In this document: positions 44,113 to 53,072 of the stretch, in pieces | Layout of the letters: each line of letters begins with the position of its first letter | How positions within the stretch are numbered: the stretch's first letter is position 1 | DNA from: Streptomyces sp. R41 | Lineage (GTDB): Bacteria > Actinomycetota > Actinomycetes > Streptomycetales > Streptomycetaceae | Direction of reading: 5' to 3' | Assembly (NCBI RefSeq): GCF_041053055.1 | Contig: NZ_CP163443.1 | Span: 1,550,001 to 1,614,000 of the forward strand | Length of the DNA stretch: 64,000 bases | The notes under the pieces: generated by a model | The model's input: only the letters and a program-made list of their open reading frames with translations | The model's database searches: none | Told to the model about the DNA's origin: nothing | Made by a program: the position numbers and the translations under genes

Positions 44113-45912
44113 TCATCTTGTCGGCTCCAGTTGGGCGTCCCGGTGGACGAGGGCGGCATAGCGCCCTTCCAGCTCCAACAGCTCCTCGTGCGTGCCGCGT
44201 TCGACCGTGCGGCCGGAGTCGAGGACCACTATCTGGTCGGCGCCCCGAATGGTGGACAGCCGGTGCGCGATGGTGAGCGTGGTGCGGTTGGCCGACAGCG
44301 CGTCGATGGCCTGCTGGACGGCGTGCTCCGTGCGGGTGTCCAGGGCGCTCGTCGCCTCGTCGAGGATGAGCACCGGCGGGTCGCGCAGGATCGTGCGGGC
44401 TATGGCGAGGCGCTGCTTCTCGCCGCCGGAGAACCGGTGGCCGCGCTCGCCGACGACCGTGTCGTACCCGTCGGGCAGGGACGCGATGTGGTCGTGGATC
44501 TGGGCCGCGCGCGCCGCCGCGTGCAGCTCCTCGTCGGAGGCGTCCGGCTTGGCGAAGCGCAGGTTCTCCGCGACCGAGGCGTGGAAGAGGTACGTCTCCT
44601 GGGAGACGACGCCGACCGCGCGGGCGAGCGTGTCGAAGTCCAGGTCGCGGACGTCGACGCCGTCCAGCGTGACGCGGCCGCCCGTGACGTCGTACAGCCG
44701 GGGCACCAGATAGCTCAGCGTGGACTTGCCGGAGCCGGTCGGGCCGACGACGGCGAGGCTGCCGCCCGCGGGGACGGTGACGTCGATGCCGTCGAGGATC
44801 GGGCCGCTCTTGTCGTCGTAGCGGAACTCGACGTCCTCGAAGCGGATCTCGCCCTTGACCTGGTCGAGGTGGACCGGCCGCTCGGGCTCGGTGATGTCGA
44901 TGGGCAGGTCGAGGTACTCGAAGATGCGCTGGAAGAGCGCGAGCGAGGTCTGGATCTGGACGCCCGTGGAGAGCAGGCTCACCGTCGGCCGGAACAGGCC
45001 CTGCTGGAGCGAGACGAAGGCGACGAGTGTGCCGATCGAGATGGCGGAACCGCCCACCTGGAAGGCGATGCCCGCGGCCCAGTAGATGACGGCGGGCATG
45101 GCGGCCATGACGATGCCGATGACGGACATGCGCCAGCGCCCCGCCATGTTCGACTTCACTTCGAGGTCGACCAGGCTCTCGGACTCCTCCGCGAAGGACT
45201 TCGTGAGCGAGTCGGCGCGGCCCATGGTGCGGCCGAGCAGGATGCCGCTGACGGAGAGCGACTCGGTGACCGTGGCGGCCATCGCGGCCATCTGCTTCTG
45301 GCGCTGGGTGGTGATCTTCTTGCGTTCATTGCCGACCCGGCGGCTGATCCACACGAACACCGGCAGCAGGAGCAGCGAGACGGCGGTGAGCCGCCAGTCC
45401 AGGGCGACCATCGCGACGATGGTGGCGACCACGCTGGTGAGGTTGGAGACCAGCGAGGTGGCGGTGGAGGTGACGGTCGCCTGCATTCCGCCGATGTCGT
45501 TGGCGATGCGCGACTGGACCTCGCCCGTGCGCGTTCTGGTGAAGAAGGCGAGCGACATGCGCTGGAGCCGGCCATAGACGGCGGTACGCAGGTCATGCAT
45601 GACGCGCTGGCCGACGGTGGTGGAGATGAGGGTCTGCAGCACACCGAAGACGCTGGTGAGGACGGCGCTGAGAATCATGCCGAGCGCGAGCAGGCTCAGC
45701 AGGCCGGTACGGCCCTGGGGGATCGCGACGTCCAGGACCTCCTTCAGCAGGAAGGGCGTGGCGACGGAGACGAGGGACGCGGCGCCGACCAGCAGGCCGA
45801 CGATCACGAGGCGGCCGCGGTAGGGCCGGAAGAGCTTCAGGATGCGGCGCACCTGCCGCGGCTGTTCCGCGTCGGCAGGTGGCGGGGTCCAGGTGGGTTG
45901 ATCGGGACGCAT
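44113..45912 (-). CDS. ABC exporter half-transporter (TMD-NBD fusion)
   Basis: A 599-residue fused half-transporter. Residues 25-320 hold six membrane helices with the exporter-type coupling region (RTGEVQSRIANDIGGMQ). The NBD has Walker A AVVGPTGSGKSTLSYL, signature HRFSGGEKQRLAIAR, Walker B LILDEATSALD and switch His in LTIAHRLSTIRGADQIVVLDSG. All ATPase motifs are intact, so it can work as a homodimer. It is divergent from a MarR regulator across 114 bases with a palindromic operator, the usual arrangement for drug or lipid exporters induced by their substrate. Confidence 0.9.
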   Translation of the reverse strand: MRPDQPTWTPPPADAEQPRQVRRILKLFRPYRGRLVIVGLLVGAASLVSVATPFLLKEVLDVAIPQGRTGLLSLLALGMILSAVLTSVFGVLQTLISTTVGQRVMHDLRTAVYGRLQRMSLAFFTRTRTGEVQSRIANDIGGMQATVTSTATSLVSNLTSVVATIVAMVALDWRLTAVSLLLLPVFVWISRRVGNERKKITTQRQKQMAAMAATVTESLSVSGILLGRTMGRADSLTKSFAEESESLVDLEVKSNMAGRWRMSVIGIVMAAMPAVIYWAAGIAFQVGGSAISIGTLVAFVSLQQGLFRPTVSLLSTGVQIQTSLALFQRIFEYLDLPIDITEPERPVHLDQVKGEIRFEDVEFRYDDKSGPILDGIDVTVPAGGSLAVVGPTGSGKSTLSYLVPRLYDVTGGRVTLDGVDVRDLDFDTLARAVGVVSQETYLFHASVAENLRFAKPDASDEELHAAARAAQIHDHIASLPDGYDTVVGERGHRFSGGEKQRLAIARTILRDPPVLILDEATSALDTRTEHAVQQAIDALSANRTTLTIAHRLSTIRGADQIVVLDSGRTVERGTHEELLELEGRYAALVHRDAQLEPTR

Positions 45913-45977
45913 GGGCTCCTACGGGTTGTGAGAGCGCCTCTCGGGGCGAGAGGCGACGACGACTGACGGAGCATAGC

Positions 45978-46002
45978 TCATTGTTACCTATACTCACAAT
46001 GA
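45978..46002. promoter_or_regulatory. Palindromic MarR-type operator
   Basis: TCATTGT, 11 bases, ACAATGA: a perfect inverted repeat in the divergent promoter region between the ABC exporter and marR genes. It is AT-rich compared with the surroundings, as expected for a promoter. A further ATTGTT lies at 46015-46020. Confidence 0.65.
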
Positions 46003-46026
46003 ACAAGGTCCTGATATTGTTCCCAC

Positions 46027-46482
46027 ATGACCACCCCCGATGCCGACGGCTTGCTCGCCGAGCAGCTGCTGCGGCTGACCCGCCGTGTGCACCGCATCCA
46101 GAAGCGCCATCTGGAGCAGCGCGAGCTGGGCATCACTCCGGCGCAGTCCCGGCTGCTGCGCACCCTCGCGCACTACAGCGCGCCGCCCCGCATGGCCGAT
46201 CTCGCCGAGCGCCTGGAGGTGGTGCCGCGCGCCGTGACCACCCTGGTCGACGGCCTGGAGGCGAGCGGCAAGGTTCGCCGGGTCCCCGACCCCACCAACC
46301 GGCGGGTGATCCGCATCGAGGTCACGGACGAGGGGCGCAAGGCGCTGCGGGAGCTGCGCGGCGCGCGCCGGTCCGCCGCGGAGGAGATCCTGGCTCCATT
46401 GACGGACGAGCAGCGCGAGGTGCTCGGCGGGCTGCTGGACACCTTGGTGGACGGCGTACCCAGCGTGGAGCGCGGCTGCTGA
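46027..46482 (+). CDS. MarR-family regulator
   Basis: A 151-residue winged-helix regulator: GITPAQSRLLRTLAHYSAPPRMADLAERLEVVPRAVTTLVDGLEASGKVRRVPDPTNRRVIRIEVTDEGRKALRELR. The recognition helix VVPRAVTTLVDGLE and the wing DPTNRRVIRIEVT are canonical. It presumably represses itself and the divergent ABC exporter by binding the 45978-46002 palindrome and is released by a small-molecule ligand. Confidence 0.92.
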   Translation: MTTPDADGLLAEQLLRLTRRVHRIQKRHLEQRELGITPAQSRLLRTLAHYSAPPRMADLAERLEVVPRAVTTLVDGLEASGKVRRVPDPTNRRVIRIEVTDEGRKALRELRGARRSAAEEILAPLTDEQREVLGGLLDTLVDGVPSVERGC

Positions 46483-46579
46483 AGCGGTAGGGGCCGCTGC
46501 TGAAGCGGGCTGCGAAGGAGCGGTGCGCGAGCCGTTGCTGGAGCCGCAGCCGCACACCCTGCGCCCCGCCCGGTGCCCC

Positions 46580-47153
46580 TAGGCCGCCGCCGACAGGGTT
46601 CCCGACGATCGAGCCCAAGGCACGCCCGAGCCCCTGCGCGGCGACCTGATCGCCCTAAGCGCAGGGCATGGGCCGCGAGGTGGTGTTCCGCGCCGCCGGC
46701 ACCTCGCTCAACGGCCAGGCGCAGGGCGAGGACATCGTCGTCGACGTGCGCGGCCAACGGACCGGCTTCGAGGTCCTCGAGAACAGCGAGCGGGCGGGCA
46801 TCGCGCCGGGTACTACCGTGGCCCGCGCCCACGCCGCACTGGCCGGGCACGGCGCGCATCGCGCCCGGTACGACCATGGCCCGCGCCCACGCCACACTGG
46901 CCCGGCACGGGCGCGTGCTCGGTCCCGACCCGGCGAGCGCGATCGCCCGCACCGTCGGCGGTGCCGTCGCGAACAATGCCTCCGGTATGACGGCGGACAC
47001 CACCCGCAACGCGTATCGGACCCTGGCCTCGCTCACCTTCGTACTGCCGACCGGCACAGTCGTGGACGGCACCCGGCCGCGGCGCGGACCACAACTGCGC
47101 GCTCAGCTGTCGGCGGCGCCGAACCACTTGGGCAGCCGGCTCAGCGGATCCTG
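46580..47153 (+). pseudogene. Remnant of an FAD-binding oxidase (glycolate/D-lactate dehydrogenase type)
   Basis: Fragments in different frames match FAD-binding (FAD_binding_4) oxidases: EPLRGDLIAL, then GREVVFRAAGTSLNGQAQGEDIVVDVRGQ with GIAPGTTVARAHAALAGHG, then RHGRVLGPDPASAIARTVGGAVANNASGMTADTTRNAYRTLASLTFVLPTGTVVD. The AAGTSLNGQ, GPDPAS and GGxVxNNASGM motifs form the FAD site. The gene has lost the segment between LIAL and GREVVF, carries a 58-base duplication that shifts the frame, and ends soon after. The iron-sulfur C-terminal half is absent. It cannot make a working enzyme. Confidence 0.85.
46801..46916 (+). repeat. 58-base tandem duplication inside the FAD-oxidase remnant
   Basis: Copies at 46801-46858 and 46859-46916 both encode the stretch around APGTT-(V/M)-ARAHA-(A/T)-LA. 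They share most bases with scattered differences, so the event is not very recent. Because 58 is not a multiple of three, the second copy is read in a different frame. Confidence 0.8.
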
Positions 47154-47311
47154 AGTCGGCCACCCACAAGGGGGCCGCGTTCGTGCGGTCACGCCCCTTC
47201 GACGCGCACCTTTCGGCGAATCGCATGTGCGAGGTGGGGAGGATCACGCGACGGGCCGCGGCTACTACTCCGTACTGCTGGAGTTGGAGCGCGCGACCCG
47301 TCCTGGGTACC

Positions 47312-48754
47312 TCAACCGACCTCGGGCGCGGGCTCCTTGGCCGCCGTCTGGGCGGGTACGTCGACCCGGGCGACCTGAGCGGCCGCGGCGGCCTCGGCCG
47401 GCTCGGGCAGAGCAGGCGCCTTCGCCTCCGCCCCTGCCTCCGGCCTGTCCTCGTCCTCCACGAACGCGATCTCCCCGTCCAGCACCTTCTTGGCCCGCTC
47501 CGTGTCGAGCGCGCCCTCCCAGCGGGACACCGCGAAGACCGCGACGCAGTTGCCGAGGAGGTTCGTGGCGACGCGCATCGAGTCCATGATCCGGTCGACG
47601 CCGAGGAGGAGCGCGACGGCTCCGGCGGGGATGACGCCGAGGGAGGACGCGGTCGCCGACAGCGCGAGGAACGCCGAACCCGGTACGCCCGCCATGCCCT
47701 TGCTGGTCAGCATCAGCACCAGTACCACGGTGATCTGCTGGCTCAGACTGAGGTCCACGCCCACGGCTTGGGCGATGAACACTGTGCCGATGGAGAGGTA
47801 GATCGAGGCGCCGTCGAGGTTGAAGGAGTAGCCCGTCGGAAGGACCAGCCCGACCGCGTCGTCCCGGGCGCCCGCCTGGCGCAGCTTCTGCATCATGCGG
47901 GGCATCACGGTCTCGCTGGACGCGGTGCCGAGGGCGAGCAGCATCTCCCCGCGGGTGTAGCGGACGAACTTCCACAGGCTGAGCCCGGTGACCAGCTTCA
48001 GCGCGACGGCGAGCAGCGCGAGGAACAGCAACGCGACCACGTAGCACAGGATGATCAGCTTGCCGTACGTCTTGATCACACCGAGCCCGTACTCGCCGAC
48101 CAGGTGGACCATCGCGCCGAACACCGCGAGAGGGGCCAGTTTCATGATGAAGCCGACGATCGCGAAGACGACCTCCTGCACCTGCTCGATGGCGGGCAGG
48201 ATCTTGGGCACCCTGGTACTGCCGAGGTGCAGCAGCGCGGCGCCCGTCAGGCAGGCCAGCACCAGGACTTGGAGCAGCGAGTTCTCGGCGAACGCGCCGA
48301 CGGCGCTCTGCGGCAGCGCGTCCAGGATGAACTCGCTCGTCGAGGGCAGCGAACCGCCCGCCGTCTTGCTGTCGATCGCCGAGGCGTCGAGCTTCGACGG
48401 GTCGACGTTCATGCCCGAGCCCGGGCCGACAACGTTGGCGGCGATCAGACCCAGCAGCAGCGCGGCCGTGGACGCGACCTCGAACCAGATCAGGGCCTTG
48501 AGCCCGATCCGCCCGAAGGCCTTCAGATTGCCGGCCTTGGCGATGCCGACGACGACCACGCAGAACACGAGCGGCGCGATCACGGTCTTGATGAGACGCA
48601 CGAAACCGTCGCCGAGCGGCTGGAAGGTCGTGGCCGTGTCCGGCCACAACCTTCCGACGACGATTCCGAGCACGAGCGCGCAGGCGACCTGCGCGAACAA
48701 TGAGGTACGCAGTATGCGTGCGACGCGTCGCGGGGACGGTACAGGCGGCGGCAC
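47312..48754 (-). CDS. dctA: DctA-type dicarboxylate/cation symporter
   Basis: A 480-residue DAACS-family symporter read from GTG 48754, with GGAGGAG six bases upstream; a longer frame to 48880 has no such site. Signatures: TSSETVMPRMM-like ALGTASSETVMPRMMQKL, LVLPTGYSFNLDGASIYLSIGTVFIAQA, MLTSKGMAGVPGSAFLALSATA and GVDRIMDSMRVATNLLGNCVAVFAVSRWEG. These form the hairpins and the substrate site. It takes up C4-dicarboxylates with protons or sodium. The last 50 residues are Ala/Pro/Glu-rich and variable. Confidence 0.92.
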   Translation of the reverse strand: MPPPVPSPRRVARILRTSLFAQVACALVLGIVVGRLWPDTATTFQPLGDGFVRLIKTVIAPLVFCVVVVGIAKAGNLKAFGRIGLKALIWFEVASTAALLLGLIAANVVGPGSGMNVDPSKLDASAIDSKTAGGSLPSTSEFILDALPQSAVGAFAENSLLQVLVLACLTGAALLHLGSTRVPKILPAIEQVQEVVFAIVGFIMKLAPLAVFGAMVHLVGEYGLGVIKTYGKLIILCYVVALLFLALLAVALKLVTGLSLWKFVRYTRGEMLLALGTASSETVMPRMMQKLRQAGARDDAVGLVLPTGYSFNLDGASIYLSIGTVFIAQAVGVDLSLSQQITVVLVLMLTSKGMAGVPGSAFLALSATASSLGVIPAGAVALLLGVDRIMDSMRVATNLLGNCVAVFAVSRWEGALDTERAKKVLDGEIAFVEDEDRPEAGAEAKAPALPEPAEAAAAAQVARVDVPAQTAAKEPAPEVG

Positions 48755-48920
48755 GGGGCACTCCTCCGAAAAGACTTCTGGTATGCGGAAAAGCGCTTCC
48801 GCGGCGATCACTATTGAGGAGTTCCCGATGCCGCCGGATACTTCTGTGTCACGCCCATGTAAATCATGGAACAGAGACACCGTCCCCTCTCAGGAGCTTC
48901 ACCAGTCCTTCTCAGGAGTC

Positions 48921-50594
48921 TCAGCAGTCGCCACGGTCCTTGGTCAGCACTCCCTGAACGGTGGTCAGACTCCGGTCGTAGCACCCGGCCGAGCCGTACA
49001 GCCGGTAGCGCTCGCTCGTCGTACCGACCGCGTGACGCTGGTCGCGCGGCACGTTCGCCGTATACGTCGCGTCGCCCGTGTAGGTGTCGTCGAGCCGTGA
49101 CCATACGGTGCGTCCCCCGTCGCGCGTCTCCGCGACGGCTGCCCGGTCACCGAGCGTCAGGACGGTCCGCAGTCGGTCGTCCGCGCCGAGCGTCGTCGTT
49201 CCGTCCATCGCGTACGTGCGTTGTGTGCGCGTCGTCCTGGCCGGTCCGCGTCCGTCGACGGTGACCGTCTCGTCGTCCGACCAGGTGGCCTTGAGTCCGT
49301 CCGTGTTCTCGCCGTCCGTCCAGCGGTGCACGGAGGTGTTCGCCAGCGTGCGGCTGACGGTGGTCTTCACCCGGCCGTGCGAGGTGTCGACGTAACCGGC
49401 GACCGTGAGCCGGTGCCCACCCTCGGTGTCGAGACGATTCTCCGAACCCGGCGTGTACGCCGATGAGTTGGCGAGTTCGCCCGCCTTGACCTCGGTCAGC
49501 GCACCGCTCACGTGCTCGCGCTTGGCGTCCTGCCAGACGAGGACGTTGACCGGGGTGCTCCAGCCGGTCTGCCCCTCGGGCACACCCACCACGGACACGT
49601 CGACCTGGTGCGGACGGCCGTCGTTGAGGAGCCCGGCGAAGGGTGTGAGGTCGTACTCGATGGGCTTGATGTCGAAGGCGCGCGGGCCCGGAATCACGTA
49701 CCAGAGGAAGGGGTTGGACCAGCCGCCGGTCCAGACGGTCGGGAACGGCTCGGCGATACCGGCGAGTTGGCCGTCGACCTTGATCTGCACCTCGCGGTAG
49801 GGGCCTTTGTCCGCCTGGCAGGAGTACGACGCGGAGGTCGGCACCGTCAGATACCAGTACTCCTCGCAGCCGCCGCCGGAGCCGGTCACGTACACCTCGG
49901 CGACGATGCGTTCGCTGTTGCGCGGTGTGGTGAGGGTGCCGTTCTGGAGGGTGAGGACGCGGTCGGGGGTCCCCGGTGCCGAGTCGGCGGGCTTCTGCGC
50001 GGACTTCGCCTCGGAGTTCACGGCGGGGTTCGCGGCGGGCTTCCCGGCGGGCTTCTCGGCGGCGTAGAAGGTGAGCGTGGCCTTGACGTCGAGGACGCCG
50101 GTGTACGTGTCGTCGACGACGTTGCCTATGAGCATCTCGACGTCGCGGCTCCGCCGGAACGTGTCGCTGTAGCGCGTCACGTCCTTCTCGACGGACCACT
50201 GAATGCCGTCGGGCGAGGGTTCCGGAGTGGACGTACGGAAGATCTCGACCCCGCCGACGTGCAGATATCCGAGCCGGTCGAACTGCCGCCCCTTGACCTT
50301 GCCGTCGAACCGCAGCACGACCTTGCTCCAGCGGTCACCGCAGCCGGTCGGCGGCGTGTAGGTGCCCTTGTACGGCGTGAAGTCGCGGAACTGCGCCTCG
50401 GCGACCGTCACTTCGCAGGACTTGGTGTCGGGCTTGCTGATCGGTGGGGCGGCGGTCAGGGGGTCGTGCCAGTCGGTTCCGAACTCGGCGGGCGGGTCCG
50501 CGAGTTGGGTGGCCGAGACCGGGTTCGCCCCGAGGAAGGCGCTCGCCACGAGGGTCACCCCGGCGAGCATGGACATGATGAGCCGTCTTTTCAT
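48921..50594 (-). CDS. Secreted peptide-N-glycosidase A-like amidase
   Basis: A 557-residue secreted protein. A signal peptide (MKRRLIMSMLAGVTLVASAFLGANPVSA) is followed by the PNGase A domain: WSKVVLRFDGKVKGRQFDRLGYLHVGGVEIFRTSTPEPSPDGIQWSVEKDVTRYS, NVVDDTYTGVL, VYVTGSGGGCEEYWYLTVP, YREVQIKVDGQLAGIAEPFPTVWTGGWSNPFLWYVIPGP, IEYDLTPFAGLLNDGRPHQVDVSVVG. Plant and fungal homologues release N-glycans from glycopeptides. An inserted Ala/Pro/Lys-rich spacer lies near residue 200, and Cys residues near both ends may pair. ATG 50594. In a soil bacterium it may help consume plant or fungal glycoproteins. Confidence 0.88.
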   Translation of the reverse strand: MKRRLIMSMLAGVTLVASAFLGANPVSATQLADPPAEFGTDWHDPLTAAPPISKPDTKSCEVTVAEAQFRDFTPYKGTYTPPTGCGDRWSKVVLRFDGKVKGRQFDRLGYLHVGGVEIFRTSTPEPSPDGIQWSVEKDVTRYSDTFRRSRDVEMLIGNVVDDTYTGVLDVKATLTFYAAEKPAGKPAANPAVNSEAKSAQKPADSAPGTPDRVLTLQNGTLTTPRNSERIVAEVYVTGSGGGCEEYWYLTVPTSASYSCQADKGPYREVQIKVDGQLAGIAEPFPTVWTGGWSNPFLWYVIPGPRAFDIKPIEYDLTPFAGLLNDGRPHQVDVSVVGVPEGQTGWSTPVNVLVWQDAKREHVSGALTEVKAGELANSSAYTPGSENRLDTEGGHRLTVAGYVDTSHGRVKTTVSRTLANTSVHRWTDGENTDGLKATWSDDETVTVDGRGPARTTRTQRTYAMDGTTTLGADDRLRTVLTLGDRAAVAETRDGGRTVWSRLDDTYTGDATYTANVPRDQRHAVGTTSERYRLYGSAGCYDRSLTTVQGVLTKDRGDC

Positions 50595-50620
50595 GTGCGG
50601 TGTTCTACGGGGCAGTTGGC

Positions 50621-50667
50621 CCGCCCCGCAATGGGCCGCCCCCCGCAATGAGCCGCCCCGCAATGAG
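50621..50667. repeat. Short tandem repeat upstream of the PNGase gene
   Basis: Three imperfect copies of CCGCCCCGCAATGRG in 47 bases lie in the region between the PNGase A-like gene and the acetyltransferase. They could be slippage-derived; no regulatory role can be assigned. Confidence 0.6.
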
Positions 50668-50824
50668 TTACCTGGCGATGGGCCGCCACAGGCGGTGACG
50701 CCGGCGCTCGGCGCCGCGCCTCGTAGTGTCGCCGCGTCCACCACGACGACTGGGTGCTGTTTGGGGTTCGGATCTAGGTGGCGTTTCCCGTTCGGTTGGT
50801 TTGACCACCTGTTAGCGTGCGCGG

Positions 50825-51364
50825 ATGGAAGACCTGGGACCCGTGGCTTGGCCGCCTGAGCCGATCAGGACCGAGAGGCTCGTGCTCCGTGAGCCCGAGA
50901 CCCGGGACCGTGCGGCGTTCATCGAGCTGCTCGCCTCGCCAGAGGTGCACACCTACCTAGGCGGCCCCCGGCCGCGTGACGAGCTTGAGCGCGAGATGCC
51001 CGGGGCGCCCGAGCGGTGGCCCGGGAGCTTCGTCGTTGATCTCGACGGGTCGATGATCGGCCAGATCCTGCTCAGGAGAGCAACGGGGCACCGTCGCCCG
51101 GCTGCCGCGGGGAAGGCCGATCTCGGCTACCTGTTCCTGCCCCGGACGTGGGGATTCGGGTACGCGGCCGAGGCATGCGCGGCGGCGCTCGGCTGGCTCG
51201 CCGACGCGCTTCCCGGTGAGCCGGTGGTGCTCACCACCCAGACCGCCAACGTCGGCTCGATGCGTCTCGCAGCGAAGCTAGGGTTCGCTGAGGTAGAGCG
51301 GTTCGAGGCCTGGGGCGCCGAGCAGTGGCTCGGCATGTGGTCCCCGGTCACGCCGTCCAGTTGA
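50825..51364 (+). CDS. GNAT family N-acetyltransferase (RimJ-like)
   Basis: A 179-residue acetyltransferase: IRTERLVLREPETRDRAAFIELLASPEVHTYLGGP at the N-terminus, SFVVDLDGSMIGQILLRR, the acetyl-CoA loop LGYLFLPRTWGFGYAAEACAAALGWL (variant of R/Q-x-x-G-x-G/A), and TANVGSMRLAAKLGFAEVERF. It belongs to the RimJ/RimL-type group, whose substrates are often N-termini or small amines. No clear ribosome binding site is seen before the ATG. Substrate unknown. Confidence 0.88.
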   Translation: MEDLGPVAWPPEPIRTERLVLREPETRDRAAFIELLASPEVHTYLGGPRPRDELEREMPGAPERWPGSFVVDLDGSMIGQILLRRATGHRRPAAAGKADLGYLFLPRTWGFGYAAEACAAALGWLADALPGEPVVLTTQTANVGSMRLAAKLGFAEVERFEAWGAEQWLGMWSPVTPSS

Positions 51365-51535
51365 GTTTGCGACGGAACCGCCGGGGAGTACCCGCCCCTC
51401 CACGCGCGAGCGGCCTGCAACCGCGACTTGCCCGCGCGCATGCCGGGCGTCACCTCCAGGGCCTGTCCGACGGATCACGCCGCGGCCGCGGGGGCACCGC
51501 AGGCCGCGGCGTGACCGATGAGCCTCGGACGAGCG

Positions 51536-51913
51536 TCAGAGCGGCTTGATGCGGGCCTTGAGCAGGCAGAACTCATTGCCCTCGGGGTCGGCCAGGACAT
51601 GCCACTGCTCGTCCCCGGTCTGGCCGATGTCGGCCCGGCGGGCACCGAGCTTCAGGAGGCGTTCGAGCTCGGCGTCCTGGTCGCGGTCGGTGGGGTTGAC
51701 GTCGATGTGCAGCCGGGACTTCCCCGGCTCCGGCTCGTCCCGGACGCTGAAGAAGATCGTGGGCTGCGGACCGCCGAACCCTTCCGGCGTCCCGATCTCC
51801 ACGCAGCCCTCCTCGCGGCCGACCACGACGTAGCCCAGGACCTCGCACCAGAACTGCGCCAACAGTTCGGGGTCGCGGCAACCGAGCACAAGCTCACCGA
51901 TACGACATGCCAT
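51536..51913 (-). CDS. VOC/glyoxalase-superfamily protein
   Basis: A 125-residue protein of the glyoxalase-like (VOC) family: CRIGELVLGCRDPELLAQFWCEVLGY, FFSVRDEPEPGKSRLHIDVNPTDRDQDAELERLLKLGARRADIGQT and WHVLADPEGNEFCLL. This is the single-module form common in Streptomyces, probably dimeric. The H-x-D and E residues that may bind a metal are present (HIDV, EGNEF). Many relatives act in resistance or have no known activity. Confidence 0.85.
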   Translation of the reverse strand: MACRIGELVLGCRDPELLAQFWCEVLGYVVVGREEGCVEIGTPEGFGGPQPTIFFSVRDEPEPGKSRLHIDVNPTDRDQDAELERLLKLGARRADIGQTGDEQWHVLADPEGNEFCLLKARIKPL

Positions 51914-52106
51914 AAAGAAACCTGCTCTCAGTCGACGGGCCGCCGGGGCCACGCGCGCAGCTCATGGGCTCTCAGCAGCGAAAACAACTCCGCGACACTA
52001 CCGGACGAGGCAAGCATGGGAAAGATTTTTTCCGTGCCGAGGGCCTGTCGGGGCGGCCGGGCACGGCAGTTGGCCGGGCGGCCGACGTCGAGCGACCGGA
52101 CAGGCC

Positions 52107-52859
52107 CTAGGCGTCCAGATCCGCCTTGTCCCCCATCACCACGACAGGATGCTGATGCGGGTCGAGCGTGCGCAGCAGATACTCCATGGCCGACTTGGAC
52201 AGACTCACGCACGCCGACGTACCGCTGCCGTGGTCCATGTGCAGCCAGATTCCGCCGCCCTTCGACTGGCCCTCGGGCCGGGTCGGGTCGTTCGGCGCGG
52301 TGCCCTTGACGCGGTTGTAGTCGATGGCGATGACGTAGTCGAAGTCGTGCCAGTGGGACTTGGCCCAGTAGTGCGGGGCCTGGAAGGACGCCGACCGGGT
52401 GTACGGAAGCCGGGCGCCCGGGTCGGCGAGCACACCGCCCGCGTCGCTGAGCGTGAACACGCCCACGGGGCTGCGGTTGTCGCCCTCGTGGTGATCGTTG
52501 GTCCAGCCCTTCTTCCCGTTGTGCGCGGCCCAGCTGCGGGTCTTGTCCCACGTCGAGCCGTTCTTCGTGTACAGGACGACCGTGGACTCCGCGGAGTCCT
52601 TGCCCTCCCCGTAGACGGCGACGACCTGGCGGGAGTCGGACGGGATCCGCTGCCGCAACCGGTCGCCGACGTCGGGGATGCGTTTCAGGTCGACGGTACG
52701 CGCCGGGGGTTGGTCGGCCTTGCTGCCGGATCCTCCCTCGCCCTTCGCCCCGCTTCCGCCGCCCGAGCCGCCACAGGCCGAAAGGGCGGCGGCAAGGACA
52801 CCACACGCCGCAGTGGCGAGCCCCGCACGCATCGCACCGTTCTTTCGCATACGGTCCAT
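52107..52859 (-). CDS. L,D-transpeptidase-like lipoprotein
   Basis: A 250-residue lipoprotein: signal peptide with lipobox LSACG (Cys about residue 29), a Gly/Ser-rich linker to about residue 48, then a YkuD-type domain. The active-site stretch is GIWLHMDHGSGTSACVSLSKSAMEYLLRTLDP, with the catalytic Cys after the H-x-x-H-G pattern. NRSPVGVFTLSDAGG earlier is also typical. It should form or edit 3-3 cross-links in peptidoglycan outside the membrane. The start at ATG 52859 is preferred to ATG 52874 because it gives the compact signal peptide. Confidence 0.85.
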   Translation of the reverse strand: MDRMRKNGAMRAGLATAACGVLAAALSACGGSGGGSGAKGEGGSGSKADQPPARTVDLKRIPDVGDRLRQRIPSDSRQVVAVYGEGKDSAESTVVLYTKNGSTWDKTRSWAAHNGKKGWTNDHHEGDNRSPVGVFTLSDAGGVLADPGARLPYTRSASFQAPHYWAKSHWHDFDYVIAIDYNRVKGTAPNDPTRPEGQSKGGGIWLHMDHGSGTSACVSLSKSAMEYLLRTLDPHQHPVVVMGDKADLDA

Positions 52860-53072
52860 CGTCGCACCACCCACTTATAGGACTGATCCCCCTCCCCCGC
52901 TCCCCGTCCCGTCGCGGGCGGTTGGGCCGGTTCCTTTCCCTGCGGCGGAAAATCGTTTGCTTCCGACCACGCTGCGACGCGAACCTTTCACGGTTTGTTG
53001 CCGGCCTTCACGGCCGGCCGGTTGCCGACATCTCGGCTCCCTCCACCCCCTGACACGAGCCACTGGGACGTC

